This document shows, one piece after another, positions 34,001-47,942 of a stretch of 64,000 bases of DNA. Where the stretch lies: contig CM037864.1 in assembly GCA_021292105.1 (NCBI GenBank), forward strand, positions 9,967,898 through 10,031,897, in the 5' to 3' direction. The position numbers and the translations under genes are program-made. The notes under the pieces are model-generated. The model searched no databases. It had not been told where the DNA came from and saw nothing but the letters and a program-made list of their open reading frames with translations. The first letter of the stretch is position 1; each line of letters starts with the position of its first letter. Source of the DNA: Anadara kagoshimensis. Lineage: Eukaryota; Mollusca; Bivalvia; Arcoida; Arcidae.

Positions 34001-35951
34001 TTGCAACATTTGGTGAAAATTTCAAGAACCCTAGAGGGGTAGAACGGGTCTTACGAGAGCTCAGAAGGACCATACCCCCCTTTTGATATGTGATTTCGTA
34101 AGGACCTGCTACGTTTGAAGTAGCGTACACAGAGAAAATGCGTTTCCCCATCTAGGCCTTTTAACCACGGGTAGATCTATCCAATTGCAACATTTGGTGA
34201 AAATTTCAAGAACCCTAGAGGGGTAGAACGGGTCTTACGAGAGCTCAGAAGGACCATACCCCCCTTTTGATATGTGATTTCGTAAGGACCTGCTACGTTT
34301 GAAGTAGCGTACACAGAGAAAATGCGTTTCCCCATCTAGGCCTTTTAACCACGGGTAGATCTATCCAATTGCAACATTTGGTGAAAATTTCAAGAACCCT
34401 AGAGGGGTAGAACGGGTCTTACGAGAGCTCAGAAGGACCATACCCCCCTTTTGATATGTGATTTCGTAAGGACCTGCTACGTTTGAAGTAGCGTACACAG
34501 AGAAAATGCGTTTCCCCATCTAGGCCTTTTAACCACGGGTAGATCTATCCAATTGCAACATTTGGTGAAAATTTCAAGAACCCTAGAGGGGTAGAACGGG
34601 TCTTACGAGAGCTCAGAAGGACCATACCCCCCTTTTGATATGTGATTTCGTAAGGACCTGCTACGTTTGAAGTAGCGTACACAGAGAAAATGCGTTTCCC
34701 CATCTAGGCCTTTTAACCACGGGTAGATCTATCCAATTGCAACATTTGGTGAAAATTTCAAGAACCCTAGAGGGGTAGAACGGGTCTTACGAGAGCTCAG
34801 AAGGACCATACCCCCCTTTTGATATGTGATTTCGTAAGGACCTGCTACGTTTGAAGTAGCGTACACAGAGAAAATGCGTTTCCCCATCTAGGCCTTTTAA
34901 CCACGGGTAGATCTATCCAATTGCAACATTTGGTGAAAATTTCAAGAACCCTAGAGGGGTAGAACGGGTCTTACGAGAGCTCAGAAGGACCATACCCCCC
35001 TTTTGATATGTGATTTCGTAAGGACCTGCTACGTTTGAAGTAGCGTACACAGAGAAAATGCGTTTCCCCATCTAGGCCTTTTAACCACGGGTAGATCTAT
35101 CCAATTGCAACATTTGGTGAAAATTTCAAGAACCCTAGAGGGGTAGAACGGGTCTTACGAGAGCTCAGAAGGACCATACCCCCCTTTTGATATGTGATTT
35201 CGTAAGGACCTGCTACGTTTGAAGTAGCGTACACAGAGAAAATGCGTTTCCCCATCTAGGCCTTTTAACCACGGGTAGATCTATCCAATTGCAACATTTG
35301 GTGAAAATTTCAAGAACCCTAGAGGGGTAGAACGGGTCTTACGAGAGCTCAGAAGGACCATACCCCCCTTTTGATATGTGATTTCGTAAGGACCTGCTAC
35401 GTTTGAAGTAGCGTACACAGAGAAAATGCGTTTCCCCATCTAGGCCTTTTAACCACGGGTAGATCTATCCAATTGCAACATTTGGTGAAAATTTCAAGAA
35501 CCCTAGAGGGGTAGAACGGGTCTTACGAGAGCTCAGAAGGACCATACCCCCCTTTTGATATGTGATTTCGTAAGGACCTGCTACGTTTGAAGTAGCGTAC
35601 ACAGAGAAAATGCGTTTCCCCATCTAGGCCTTTTAACCACGGGTAGATCTATCCAATTGCAACATTTGGTGAAAATTTCAAGAACCCTAGAGGGGTAGAA
35701 CGGGTCTTACGAGAGCTCAGAAGGACCATACCCCCCTTTTGATATGTGATTTCGTAAGGACCTGCTACGTTTGAAGTAGCGTACACAGAGAAAATGCGTT
35801 TCCCCATCTAGGCCTTTTAACCACGGGTAGATCTATCCAATTGCAACATTTGGTGAAAATTTCAAGAACCCTAGAGGGGTAGAACGGGTCTTACGAGAGC
35901 TCAGAAGGACCATACCCCCCTTTTGATATGTGATTTCGTAAGGACCTGCTA
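28064..35951 (+). repeat. 184-base satellite array, left (~43 copies)
   Basis: Head-to-tail units, each containing GCGTTTCCCCATCTAGGCCT, CACGGGTAGATCTATCCAAT, ACCCTAGAGGGGTAGAACGG and a short hairpin GCTACgtttgaaGTAGC. Spacing is exactly 184 bases in the units I measured. The copies look identical by eye except the first (one C fewer) and one near 30950 (five rather than six C). 184 is not a multiple of three and no frame stays open, so the array is non-coding. Confidence 0.95.
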
Positions 35952-37453
35952 TATTTTGGAACCCTACATATAAATAAGGTCCAATTTTTGGTGTTTAAAA
36001 AGCTCGTTTAAAATACTACAAAATATGGGGAAAAATAACAACCCTTAACAGATCGTTTTCGAGATAAATGACGTTCCGTCAAAGGTACAAAATAGCACTA
36101 TTAACATGTCGCATGAGACCATCATGAGCTGGCCGTAGATTCGTACACACACAACACAATTTACCGCTAGTTATATGTTCAAGTACGTTTCGCTGCATCT
36201 TCCTTTCTAATGTTTTTGATTTAATCATCATTTTCCGGTTGTTAGGGCAACAAGTCGTTGCTATGGCAATTTTCTTGATTATTTTTGAAGTTTAGACCGT
36301 GGACGAAAATACGAAACTTGTATGATACCTGAAGTGGCGTACATGGAGTAAAATAAGCCCTCGGTCTTTAGGCTTGTTAGGTAATCATATTACTACGCGA
36401 ATATCATATCACCGTATTCCAAACGTAATTGCCTTTCTAAAAAAATATCATGGCTCTGTTTCCATACATTTGTAATTTTATTTTTTTTTATTAAAAAATC
36501 TTTGAACGAAGCACATGGCCGCATATTGTGTTACGCACTATTTGGGTCCCTTGCACGGAATTACCTAAAACTGGAGCGCACGGAAATATAATCATATTAA
36601 AAACCCAACGTTGGTTTGCCAATATTCTTAGCCTACACTTTTTGAGGACTCTCTATGGAGTCTTTGTATGGAGTAAATTTCAAAGCTATTCATGAGAAAT
36701 AAGCAACTTATGTAAAGAATGTATTAGTGAAATATTCCCTTAAAATAGTATTCCAAGGAATACTAATTCACTGAATTTTCTTGTTACGTTTCTTTTTCAT
36801 CTTTTTTCACAAAAAATCATATGACCTTTGGTCATTCAGATGATGCGATATTTGACGTTTTAAGGATCTGAAACTTGTAATTTGTTCAGAGTGAAGGGTC
36901 AAGATCATGACTTAATTCATTTATTCCGTGTTTTACATATTTGATATACATTTGTCTATAACTTTTTTATGTTTAGAAGCAATGATTTTCAACACGAAGA
37001 CAAAGTCGAACTCGACAATAAAAACTGTATTGTTGATAAACTTTTAAAACTTTATGTGAGCTTAGGCCATTTTTAGTTTTCATGTTTTCATAGCATGGCA
37101 TTCAAAACGGAGTAAATGTTAAAGCTCTGAATTAGTTTTGAAATTGTGAGCTTTTTCCTCTATATTTGTTACATTTCAATTTTGAGTTTTTACTTACACT
37201 GCTCTTTTACCATTGATCAAGTTTAAAAGCCAAGGTACTGACCTCATTTGAAAATTAATCCTGAAAATGCTAAATCTGGACTATATTTGTTGCAATGGTC
37301 TTCATAATCATAATAGAGTTTTATATCTTTATGAGTTATAATTATGAATATATTTGAAGCCGATTTTAATTTAGATTTTAATTTTTGTAATTTTAAATAG
37401 ACATTTTTGGTCATGTGTAATTCCATGACTAAGATATTGATTTCGTTTGTATA

Positions 37454-37455
37454 GT

Positions 37456-37491
<36 letters not shown>

Positions 37492-37509
37492 TTATTTATT
37501 ATTTATTTT
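37454..37509 (+). repeat. (ATTT)n microsatellite
   Basis: About ten ATTT units, then imperfect ATT/ATTT. Confidence 0.88.
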
Positions 37510-39596
37510 GGAAAAGCCGAGACTTCGAAGCTTTTTGGTAAATTCAAAAGAAGTAAGCTAATGGAATTTAGTCGAGTTTGCAAATAAGCATATGATAGAC
37601 GCCAGGGTGGATGACGCATTGCAAAAAATGAGGTCAAAGGTCACTGAATGGAAAAAAAATTAATTATATCCTGGACATAATGTGCCCTTATCTTGCAAAA
37701 AACATATAACTTTTATTTGCAATAATTTTGAGATAAATAGAACATATTGTATAGTGATGTTTTTTAAAACTGCATGACGTTAAATAAACAAAATTTTAAG
37801 ATAAATATTGCCAAAATCTTGTCCAAATACATGTAGAATAATTAATTTTTGAAACATAAATTTGTGAAGATGTAAGAAAAGATCATATCCACCAAGTTTA
37901 CTATGCCAGTCTGCAAAAAATATATGTATATAGAAATTAATCAAAGTACTGAGAGTACTCTAGGTAGAGATTTAGCTTTTAGCTATATATAAAATATTAA
38001 TATATGTTATGTTCTGAATGTTACAATAAAACAGAAGTAAAATAAATATTTTCATCAGATAATAATATTACTAAGGACATATGTTTAATCGATATGAATG
38101 TGATGTTTTCAATGGCGTTTAAGTAATATTTAGTGCTAAGATGCTGTTGATTTTGTGACAATTGGATTACTCTGATTATCAAAATGGACATAGCGAACAC
38201 TTATACACTTTTTAACGTAGTAATATAAAAGAGAAAAATTTGCAATTGAAAACATTTTTAATATCCTATGCAAATAAGAATGTAAAACAATAAATGATTC
38301 AACAGACAAACAAGACCAGATAAATACATATCGGCACCACTGAGTATAAAATCCCGAGATTTGGACGGGAATCACCAGTAGTAGTTTAAAGGCAAAATCC
38401 GCTTTTTTATTAAAAAGTATATAGATGATAGGACAAAAACGAGGAATAAATAAATAAGGAACTATTATACCTTCTTTTGATGTTAGTTTCCTTAATGGCT
38501 GCCATTCATGTTTAAATAATTTTTGAAATGTGTAGATCATCACTAGGGTTTGGTACTGAAGATCATAAAAAGGTCAAAGGTCAAATGAGTGAATTATATC
38601 ATGAAATATACATATAAACTTTCTAATACTAGAAAATTCGGCATATTTATGAGTAATTACCTCAAAATAATATAAAACTAAGTTTTAGAAGTATATATAT
38701 GTATCAAACGAAATCGACCAGAATTTGCACTTGAGGTAGACCAAAGTATAGTGGATGAGTTAAATATTTTATTTTCAGTGTTGATGGCATATATTGTTTA
38801 ACAATCTTGATGATATTAAAATATATATTAGTAATATTTGTTTTTATAATGCTTTGGGATTTTGGTTTAGACATGGATTGGTATGTTTGTTATGATAACT
38901 TCATATTTATGATATGATGCAATGCTGAAAGCTATTATTCTTTTTCACTTTTTCTCGATTCTTGGAGGTTTTGACAGTTCTAAAGCAACTTTTTCCTTAC
39001 TACTTTCCAAAAGAAAATTTATGTTTGAAATTGAAATTGTTGGAATTGTTCATTTTCTTACAGACAACAATATCATTATGATCATGTACTTGTGTTTTGA
39101 CAAATATATTAACATTGATAATGATATGTAATGATTCCTTAAACTGTCTCAGTTTTTCAGCACTAGAAATCAGCCAAAATAGGCGCTTAGTAAGACCACT
39201 CGTGCATTTTGTATGTACTAATCTGTAAAAATTGGTGTAATGATGTTTTGGTGTTTATCTCAAAATGTGGTTGATAACTTTTCGTGTCAATAACTTTAAG
39301 GCAGGAAGATATAACTTTTCGCCTAAAAAAGAAAACCAAAACATTTTCTACAACATTAGGGCCCTATATCTTTTTAAATGTAGACTATAAAATTGCATCA
39401 ACTGTGTTTGCTAAACGAATTAAAACAGTCCTATGGTTTCGGTGATTCAATAAATAAATTGTTTTAAAGCATTAAATTGAGTAGATTACTTCTCTGTCTG
39501 TTCCGGTTTAAAAGCTATTTTCGATAAAAACAAGTTATTTAGATGGGGTAAACGGGGTTGTGGTGATAAACTTAGAACTGACAGAAAAATAGAATG

Positions 39597-39664
39597 GAAT
39601 TGAAAAGGAAATTTCAAACTTTTGGGTATAAATTGAAAAGGAAATTTCAAACTTTTGGGTATAA
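39597..39664 (+). repeat. 34-base tandem duplication in LINE remnant
   Basis: ATTGAAAAGGAAATTTCAAA then CTTTTGGGTATAAA occurs twice in direct succession. Confidence 0.88.
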
Positions 39665-40710
39665 AATATAATTTGGGAGATATAGATTTTTACCAGAAAA
39701 TTATACAGATTAACTTGAGTCCTTTAAGAAGCTTCTGTTCTGAATGATTTGTCATTCTTAAGTGCCAGATCTTCCAAACGACATAATAAATGAAATAAAT
39801 AGATTGATGTTCTCTTTCATATGGAACATCAAATTGAATAAAATAAAAACGAGGTGTATTGGTTTTTTGAATTATGATGAAGGTAGTTTAAAGGTATCCC
39901 ATATCAAGTTCTTTTGTCAAAAGATTTCATGGGTGCAGAAAATCCGCTCTGCCATTTTACCATGGAAATGTCTGCTTCTGGATGATCTCGAAGAGTTCGA
40001 GGGTGCTAATGTTTTTAAAGATGGGTTTGCTTCAATACACCGTTGATTAATAAATTCTGGTGATCGGTGATCACTGCATGGGCCAATTTACCAAATAATT
40101 ACATCACAAACACAAATGACGTAATGTCACAATATCTCTGGTAAAATCCTAACATTAAAACAAATAAAACTTTTGGAAAATGTGGGCAAAAGAAAATATT
40201 AATTTTTAAGGTTTTAACAAATGATGAAGGAAATATTATGTCTTATAATGAGTTTACAGCTAAGTTTGATTTTAATATTAATAATCTAAATTATTACACC
40301 TTGATTGATACAATTCCGGAAATCTGGAAAAGTGCAATCCAGCTACAAGAAAATCCGCTTAGAGAAGTCAGAAATAGTTTTATAACTAAATTGAAATAAA
40401 GGAAAATAGTTTCCAAAATGTTTTACATATATATCTAAAAGAAATTAGAAATTTTGCACAAAAATAAGAGATTGGATGTGTTGATTAATTATGTTTTCTT
40501 GTCACCGATGAAACAAAAATCAAGATTTCCAGTATAAAATTAAACACAATATTAATTTTATAAGCAGCCGAACAATGAAATGCAAGCTTCTTGAAACTGA
40601 ACTATGCAGTTTTTGTTGGAAAGTTAAAGAAACTGAACAACATTTATTTTTAGAATGTCAGTATGTAACAAATATATTAAACATATTTTTCGATCAAGAT
40701 AAAAATCAAA
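39600..40710 (+). pseudogene. LINE ORF2 3' end, decayed
   Basis: Fragments read as the C-terminal part of a LINE reverse transcriptase protein. First F-K-L-L-G-I-K-Y-N then D-F-Y-Q-K-I (39640-39710); then EINRLMFSFIWN-K-x-x-K-I-K-T-R (39790-39850) followed by a G-x-L-K-V-S-x-I-K-F segment; then a zinc-knuckle-like C-S-F-C...E-T-E-Q-H-L-F-L-E-C (about 40600-40660). Stops and shifts separate the pieces, and the 5' part and catalytic domain are absent. The clade cannot be assigned. It lies inside the Foldback-like element, either as an older passenger or a later insertion. Confidence 0.75.
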
Positions 40711-43700
40711 TCCCACGTGATTATAGAAAATGAAGTAAATAATGTTTATTTGGAAAGAAGCACAAAGTAATCATTTTTGGCATTTTTCATTTATGCATTT
40801 TAATAATTAAATAGTATATCCATATATGTAGAATGTCCAATACATTTCCCCAATACAATATTGCAATAGAAAAGATGTGTCTCTACAAACAGATCGAAAT
40901 GTATTCCATATATCAGTATTCCACGACAAGGGCACACAAAATTAGAATAAACTGGGAACATGTTGAGGTAGGCCCATACATTGAAAACATATTTTGAAAT
41001 TTTAATATGTTGTACATGGGCATTAACCACTCAACATGCCAAAATTTCAAGGTAGGTATTCAGAATACTTAAGAAAATTCTGAAGCGCCATCTGGTGGAC
41101 ATTTTCACGTCATAAATGGTCAAAAATAATAAGCTTTAATACTTTTTGCCATGCTTAGTATCCAAAAGAGTCTTGCATTTAAATTTAACATTATGTCATA
41201 AAGATAATTTGGACTAATTGATTTTACTTCCGGACATGCGGTATTTTTCTACTGCGCCGCCTATCAAGAAAGAACATTAAAATTTCGGAAAACTAAAAGT
41301 AACACCCTTTCGTTATTTTGATGTTTTATAAAAAATACGATCGCTGATTTTAACATGTGTTGCGCATGAATATATAAGTTTAGAAAGAATAGAGGGTAGT
41401 CAAGCTACTTTTTTCATAAAATTGCATTAAAATCAAAACCAAGATTAGAAACCTTATTCCTTACATAAGAACTCACCATTAATGTCCTAGGATACAATTT
41501 TAACTCAATGTTTTCGTTTGGTGTTAACAAATAAGCAAAAACAGTGATAATGAGCTATTTGGCTTTGCAAAACAAAACGAATTTGAAATACCATATTATC
41601 TGTACCCCTAGCAACCCTTACCAATACCAACGAATTAAATTGGAAAGAGGAGTCGTATACATTGATGAAGGGTTCTTAATTCTAGGCCGCTGAAATGAAA
41701 AGCAAATACAAGAGCATTGTCAAAATTTGACACTGAGAAAAATTATTATGAAGTATGTTTATTGAACAACCGTGCGTTTGCGTCGTACTATTTTTATTTG
41801 AATAACCCTTCTCCCAAACAGTCACATAAAGCAGCGATATAAAACACAGTACCTCAAATTTTAAACGACGTTCTCAAATCTTTCAAATATTTAGATTTGC
41901 GCCCTCAAAAGTGTAGATCTTCCTTATTTCCGTTAAATTATACATTTTGTTCTTTAAAAATAATACACAACATTGGTGTTGTGAATTATAAGCTTTTGTG
42001 AATGCAGATAATTATTCTAAATGATACGCATTAGAGCGTCCCGCCATAATTCGGTAGGTGCCGAACACCATTTATTCGTGACGTCATAGGTAGAAAGACG
42101 TAAAATCGGAGTTTGTCCTTACGCACAAAACGACGACGTCACCATGGTATGGATATACCTTAAAAGATTGTGGGATTTATAAGTTGTTATAATAATAGAT
42201 GTGTGTATAAATTGTTTTTGTTAATGCCTTTTAATTCTGTTCTGTAACATATACAGAGAAATAAAAATATTTAGAGCACTGTATAAGGGTTTTTACACTC
42301 GCTAGTGTGTTTTTATTTTGTCAATCTCTGAATACGGTGTTTTTATACTCACTGAATAAGGTGTTTGATTTTGATACTCGCTAAATAATGTTTTTTAGTT
42401 TTGATACTAACTGAACAAGGTGTCTTATTATAAAACGGAATACAAAAGTAAGTCATCCGGTTTCATTGAAATAACGATATTCTTTATACAATCTGAAATC
42501 ATTTTAATTATCTTTATTAATTAAACACTAGATATTTAACATTTTTATTACATTTATTCTGATGATCACATTACTAGTAAGTGAAACTCAAGTCAAGCAT
42601 TAGCTAGAACAAAATGTCGCCTTAGTAATTTAGCTATAAAAATATGTAGTGTAATTAATGTGCGATTACTTTTCGAGTTTGTTCAGTGGAATATGTCATT
42701 CAATTATTTATCTTACAAAAACTCGTCTGTAGTTTACGTTACATAATAAACATCATCAGAAACATCAATAGTGATGTACCGTAATTCGTCAGTCAGTTAT
42801 TTAGTTATTAAAGGTGTACCCAGTAATTCAAACAAGTGCGCGTCTAGTTGTTTGCAGAACAATTACACTAGGATTAAGATTTATTTATTTGAAATGTTTT
42901 GCAACTTTTACCCAATTGAGATTTAATGTTAAATCTGTTCTTTCTCTGAATTATAATTAGACTCTAATGGTTGTGAAAAAGTGTCATTGAGAAATTAGGA
43001 TATACGTTAGACAAAAGCATTGTATTCAAGACATCAGTATTCAGTTACATGTACACGTTAACGCTTAATATTGACAGTTCTTTTTAAAATATATGTGATT
43101 TTGGCACTTTCAAAGCGGGTGTTATATCAACAAAATGTTAAACTACAACCACAATTTCCTTATTTCCGGTACTCATATTGCTTGTTTTATATAAGTATTC
43201 GAATGAAATGATCGTTCACTTATTTGAACCTTTGACACCAAAATGACTTAACATCGTAACATCTGGATTGGAATCCACTCTAAAACCACTATATGTATCC
43301 CAAGCAAAAATTTCAGAATGAATTGTCAGTTATTGACCATTGACAAAAATATCATCAAATGTAAATTTAAGCATAAAAATAGAGTTGTCAGCCAGACTAT
43401 TACATATTATTGTTTTGCAATGACTGTTTTAAAGATACAGTGCCAAAATGAGAAAATGCATTCGTCACTCGGTTTAGTTTTGAAATATTAATACATTGAG
43501 AATTTAACATTACATCACATACTTTTAATTATGTGTTTCCTCATACGGTGTGGCTGAATGATTTAGGGGTAAAAAACAATTATATCTTCTCAATGAATTT
43601 ATTTGAAATTTGTCATACATCATTAAATAACATAGTTATATATATACATGTATATAGTAACCCACTATAGGTATAGTTCATATGGTGTAATATTGTTGTG

Positions 43701-44387
43701 AAAATAATCCTGGAGTCGTTTGTGTACATCCAACACCCAGATTTAACCTATCATTGACGTCATTGTCCTAACATCTTGACAGAATAGACACTTATCAATG
43801 AAATTTAAAACATCAGATTTTGCATATAAATTACGGTTTTAGAATTTACTCTCATATTAATTATTTACCAAATAAAAATTTAACTTACAAAATTAATTCC
43901 ATAAAACCACATTTAAAATAAACGGACAACATTTCTACACTTAAAATTGTTTAAACGTACTTGGAAACGTTAAATTCATATCATTTAAACAGACGATTAT
44001 GAGTATATGTATCTATCGCTTAAATAAACATGTTTTATATTAGTTGTTTTATTATAATTATGGTTACAGAATAAGTAAATGGTGATGTTGTATTTGCCGT
44101 TTAGAACTCATAGTCAACCTAATACATAGAGCACTTTCAGTACTTTGATTAATTCTGTAAACTTTTTATATGTGCCATAATGCGTTTGAAAAGGTACACC
44201 TGGTGCATAATTATGCAGTTTCTTCTTACATCGACACTATAATTTTTATTTTATGGTTAAAAAAAATAAACATTGTATTTAGTTTTTCAACTTGTTACAT
44301 TTTGTAATATATGTTCGAAATATGATTTCTAACATTCCATGTAATTAAAAACAAAACTAGTTATCATAGTAATTCCGAGCTCTTGTT

Positions 44388-47300
44388 AGTCCCGTTCTTC
44401 GCCTCTAGGGTTCTTAAAAACCAAATGTTGCAATTGGATAGATCTACCCGTGGTTAAAAGGCCTAGATGGGGAAACGCATTTTCTCTGTGTACGCTACTG
44501 TCCTTACGAAATCACATATCAAAAGGGGGGTATGGTCCTTCTGAGCTCTCGTAAGACCCGTTCTACCCCTCTAGGGTTCTTGAAATTTTCACCAAATGTT
44601 GCAATTGGATAGATCTACCCGTGGTTAAAAGGCCTAGATGGGGAAACGCATTTTCTCTGTGTACGCCACTTCAAACGTAGCAGGTTCTTACGAAATCACA
44701 TATTAAAAGGGGGTATGGTCCTTCTGAGCTCTCGTAAGACCCGTTCTACCCCTCTAGGGTTCTTGAAATTTTCACCAAATGTTGCAATTGGATAGATCTA
44801 CCCGTGGTTAAAAGGCCTAGATGGGGAAACGCATTTTCTCTGTGTACGCTACTTCAAACGTAGCAGGTCCTTACGAAATCACATATCAAAAGGGGGGTAT
44901 GGTCCTTCTGAGCTCTCGTAAGACCCGTTCTACCCCTCTAGGGTTCTTGAAATTTTCACCAAATGTTGCAATTGGATAGATCTACCCGTGGTTAAAAGGC
45001 CTAGATGGGGAAACGCATTTTCTCTGTGTACGCTACTTCAAACGTAGCAGGTCCTTACGAAATCACATATCAAAAGGGGGGTATGGTCCTTCTGAGCTCT
45101 CGTAAGACCCGTTCTACCCCTCTAGGGTTCTTGAAATTTTCACCAAATGTTGCAATTGGATAGATCTACCCGTGGTTAAAAGGCCTAGATGGGGAAACGC
45201 ATTTTCTCTGTGTACGCACTTCAAACGTAGCAGGTCCTTACGAAATCACATATCAAAAGGGGGGTATGGTCCTTCTGAGCTCTCGTAAGACCCGTTCTAC
45301 CCCTCTAGGGTTCTTGAAATTTTCACCAAATGTTGCAATTGGATAGATCTACCCGTGGTTAAAAGGCCTAGATGGGGAAACGCATTTTCTCTGTGTACGC
45401 AACTTCAAACGTAGCAGGTCCTTACGAAATCACATATCAAAAGGGGGGTATGGTCCTTCTGAGCTCTCGTAAGACCCGTTCTACCCCTCTAGGGTTCTTG
45501 AAATTTTCACCAAATGTTGCAATTGGATAGATCTACCCGTGGTTAAAAGGCCTAGATGGGGAAACGCATTTTCTCTGTGTACGCTACTGTCCTTACGAAA
45601 TCACATATCAAAAGGGGGGTATGGTCCTTCTGAGCTCTCGTAAGACCCGTTCTACCCCTCTAGGGTTCTTGAAATTTTCACCAAATGTTGCAATTGGATA
45701 GATCTACCCGTGGTTAAAAGGCCTAGATGGGGAAACGCATTTTCTCTGTGTACGCTACTTCAAACGTAGCAGGTCCTTACGAAATCACATATCAAAAGGG
45801 GGGTATGGTCCTTCTGAGCTCTCGTAAGACCCGTTCTACCCCTCTAGGGTTCTTGAAATTTTCACCAAATGTTGCAATTGGATAGATCTACCCGTGGTTA
45901 AAAGGCCTAGATGGGGAAACGCATTTTCTCTGTGTACGCTACTTCAAACGTAGCAGGTCCTTACGAAATCACATATCAAAAGGGGGGTATGGTCCTTCTG
46001 AGCTCTCGTAAGACCCGTTCTACCCCTCTAGGGTTCTTGAAATTTTCACCAAATGTTGCAATTGGATAGATCTACCCGTGGTTAAAAGGCCTAGATGGGG
46101 AAACGCATTTTCTCTGTGTACGCTACTTCAAACGTAGCAGGTCCTTACGAAATCACATATCAAAAGGGGGGTATGGTCCTTCTGAGCTCTCGTAAGACCC
46201 GTTCTACCCCTCTAGGGTTCTTGAAATTTTCACCAAATGTTGCAATTGGATAGATCTACCCGTGGTTAAAAGGCCTAGATGGGGAAACGCATTTTCTCTG
46301 TGTACGCTACTTCAAACGTAGCAGGTCCTTACGAAATCACATAAAAAGGGGGTATGGTCCTTCTGAGCTCTCGTAAGACCCGTTCTACCCCTCTAGGGTT
46401 CTTGAAATTTTCACCAAATGTTGCAATTGGATAGATCTACCCGTGGTTAAAAGGCCTAGATGGGGAAACGCATTTTCTCTGTGTACGCTACTTCAAACGT
46501 AGCAGGTCCTTACGAAATCACATATCAAAAGGGGGTATGGTCCTTCTGAGCTCTCGTAAGACCCGTTCTACCCCTCTAGGGTTCTTGAAATTTTCACCAA
46601 ATGTTGCAATTGGATAGATCTACCCGTGGTTAAAAGGCCTAGATGGGGAAACGCATTTTCTCTGTGTACGCTACTTCAAACGTAGCAGGTCCTTACGAAA
46701 TCACATATCAAAAGGGGGGTATGGTCCTTCTGAGCTCTCGTAAGACCCGTTCTACCCCTCTAGGGTTCTTGAAATTTTCACCAAATGTTGCAATTGGATA
46801 GATCTACCCGTGGTTAAAAGGCCTAGATGGGGAAACGCATTTTCTCTGTGTACGCTACTTCAAACGTAGCAGGTCCTTACGAAATCACATATCAAAAGGG
46901 GGGTATGGTCCTTCTGAGCTCTCGTAAGACCCGTTCTACCCCTCTAGGGTTCTTGAAATTTTCACCAAATGTTGCAATTGGATAGATCTACCCGTGGTTA
47001 AAAGGCCTAGATGGGGAAACGCATTTTCTCTGTGTACGCTACTTCAAACGTAGCAGGTCCTTACGAAATCACATATCAAAAGGGGGTATGGTCCTTCTGA
47101 GCTCTCGTAAGACCCGTTCTACCCCTCTAGGGTTCTTGAAATTTTCACCAAATGTTGCAATTGGATAGATCTACCCGTGGTTAAAAGGCCTAGATGGGGA
47201 AACGCATTTTCTCTGTGTACGCTACTTCAAACGTAGCAGGTCCTTACGAAATCACATATCAAAAGGGGGGTATGGTCCTTCTGAGCTCTCGTAAGACCCG

Positions 47301-47942
47301 TTCTACCCCTCTAGGGTTCTTGAAATTTTCACCAAATGTTGCAATTGGATAGATCTACCCGTGGTTAAAAGGCCTAGATGGGGAAACGCATTTTCTCTGT
47401 GTACGCTACTTCAAACGTAGCAGGTCCTTACGAAATCACATATCAAAAGGGGGGTATGGTCCTTCTGAGCTCTCGTAAGACCCGTTCTACCCCTCTAGGG
47501 TTCTTGAAATTTTCACCAAATGTTGCAATTGGATAGATCTACCCGTGGTTAAAAGGCCTAGATGGGGAAACGCATTTTCTCTGTGTACGCTACTTCAAAC
47601 GTAGCAGGTCCTTACGAAATCACATATCAAAAGGGGGGTATGGTCCTTCTGAGCTCTCGTAAGACCCGTTCTACCCCTCTAGGGTTCTTGAAATTTTCAC
47701 CAAATGTTGCAATTGGATAGATCTACCCGTGGTTAAAAGGCCTAGATGGGGAAACGCATTTTCTCTGTGTACCACTTCAAACGTAGCAGGTCTTACGAAA
47801 TCACATATCAAAAGGGGGGTATGGTCCTTCTGAGCTCTCGTAAGACCCGTTCTACCCCTCTAGGGTTCTTGAAATTTTCACCAAATGTTGCAATTGGATA
47901 GATCTACCCGTGGTTAAAAGCCCTAGATGGGGAAACGCATTT
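44388..47942 (-). repeat. 184-base satellite array, right (~19 copies, inverted)
   Basis: The same unit as the left array in opposite orientation. It is less uniform: several copies have shortened G runs (five rather than six), one reads CATAAAAAGGG, two lack 14-15 bases at the hairpin arm (near 44500 and 45590), and the innermost copy is clearly diverged (CCGTTCTTCGCCTC). The outer edge joins the tip at GGGGAAACGCATTTTACGCC. Confidence 0.95.

Larger units (their letters stand above)
35952..44387. other. Interior of the Foldback-like element
   Basis: AT-rich, 8.4 kb. It contains an (ATTT)n tract at 37454-37509, two identical AGGTCAAAGGTCA motifs, a decayed LINE 3' end at 39600-40710, a partial R1 repeat at 38853-38900 and a degenerate TACTCGCTGAATAAGGTGTT-like repeat at 42290-42425. 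Open frames (longest 135 codons, 38136-38543, minus) are AT-rich and match no protein family I know. No DDE transposase motif seen. Confidence 0.7.

Noticed and set aside
28064-35951. CRISPR-like or centromeric array
   Set aside because: Units are contiguous without spacers, and the array is bounded by transposon tips with an inverted partner array, which fits a transposon arm better than a CRISPR or a centromere.
38136-38543. 135-codon open frame in the Foldback-like interior, considered as a transposase
   Set aside because: AT-rich composition, no DDE, zinc-finger or other motif, and no similarity I recognise.
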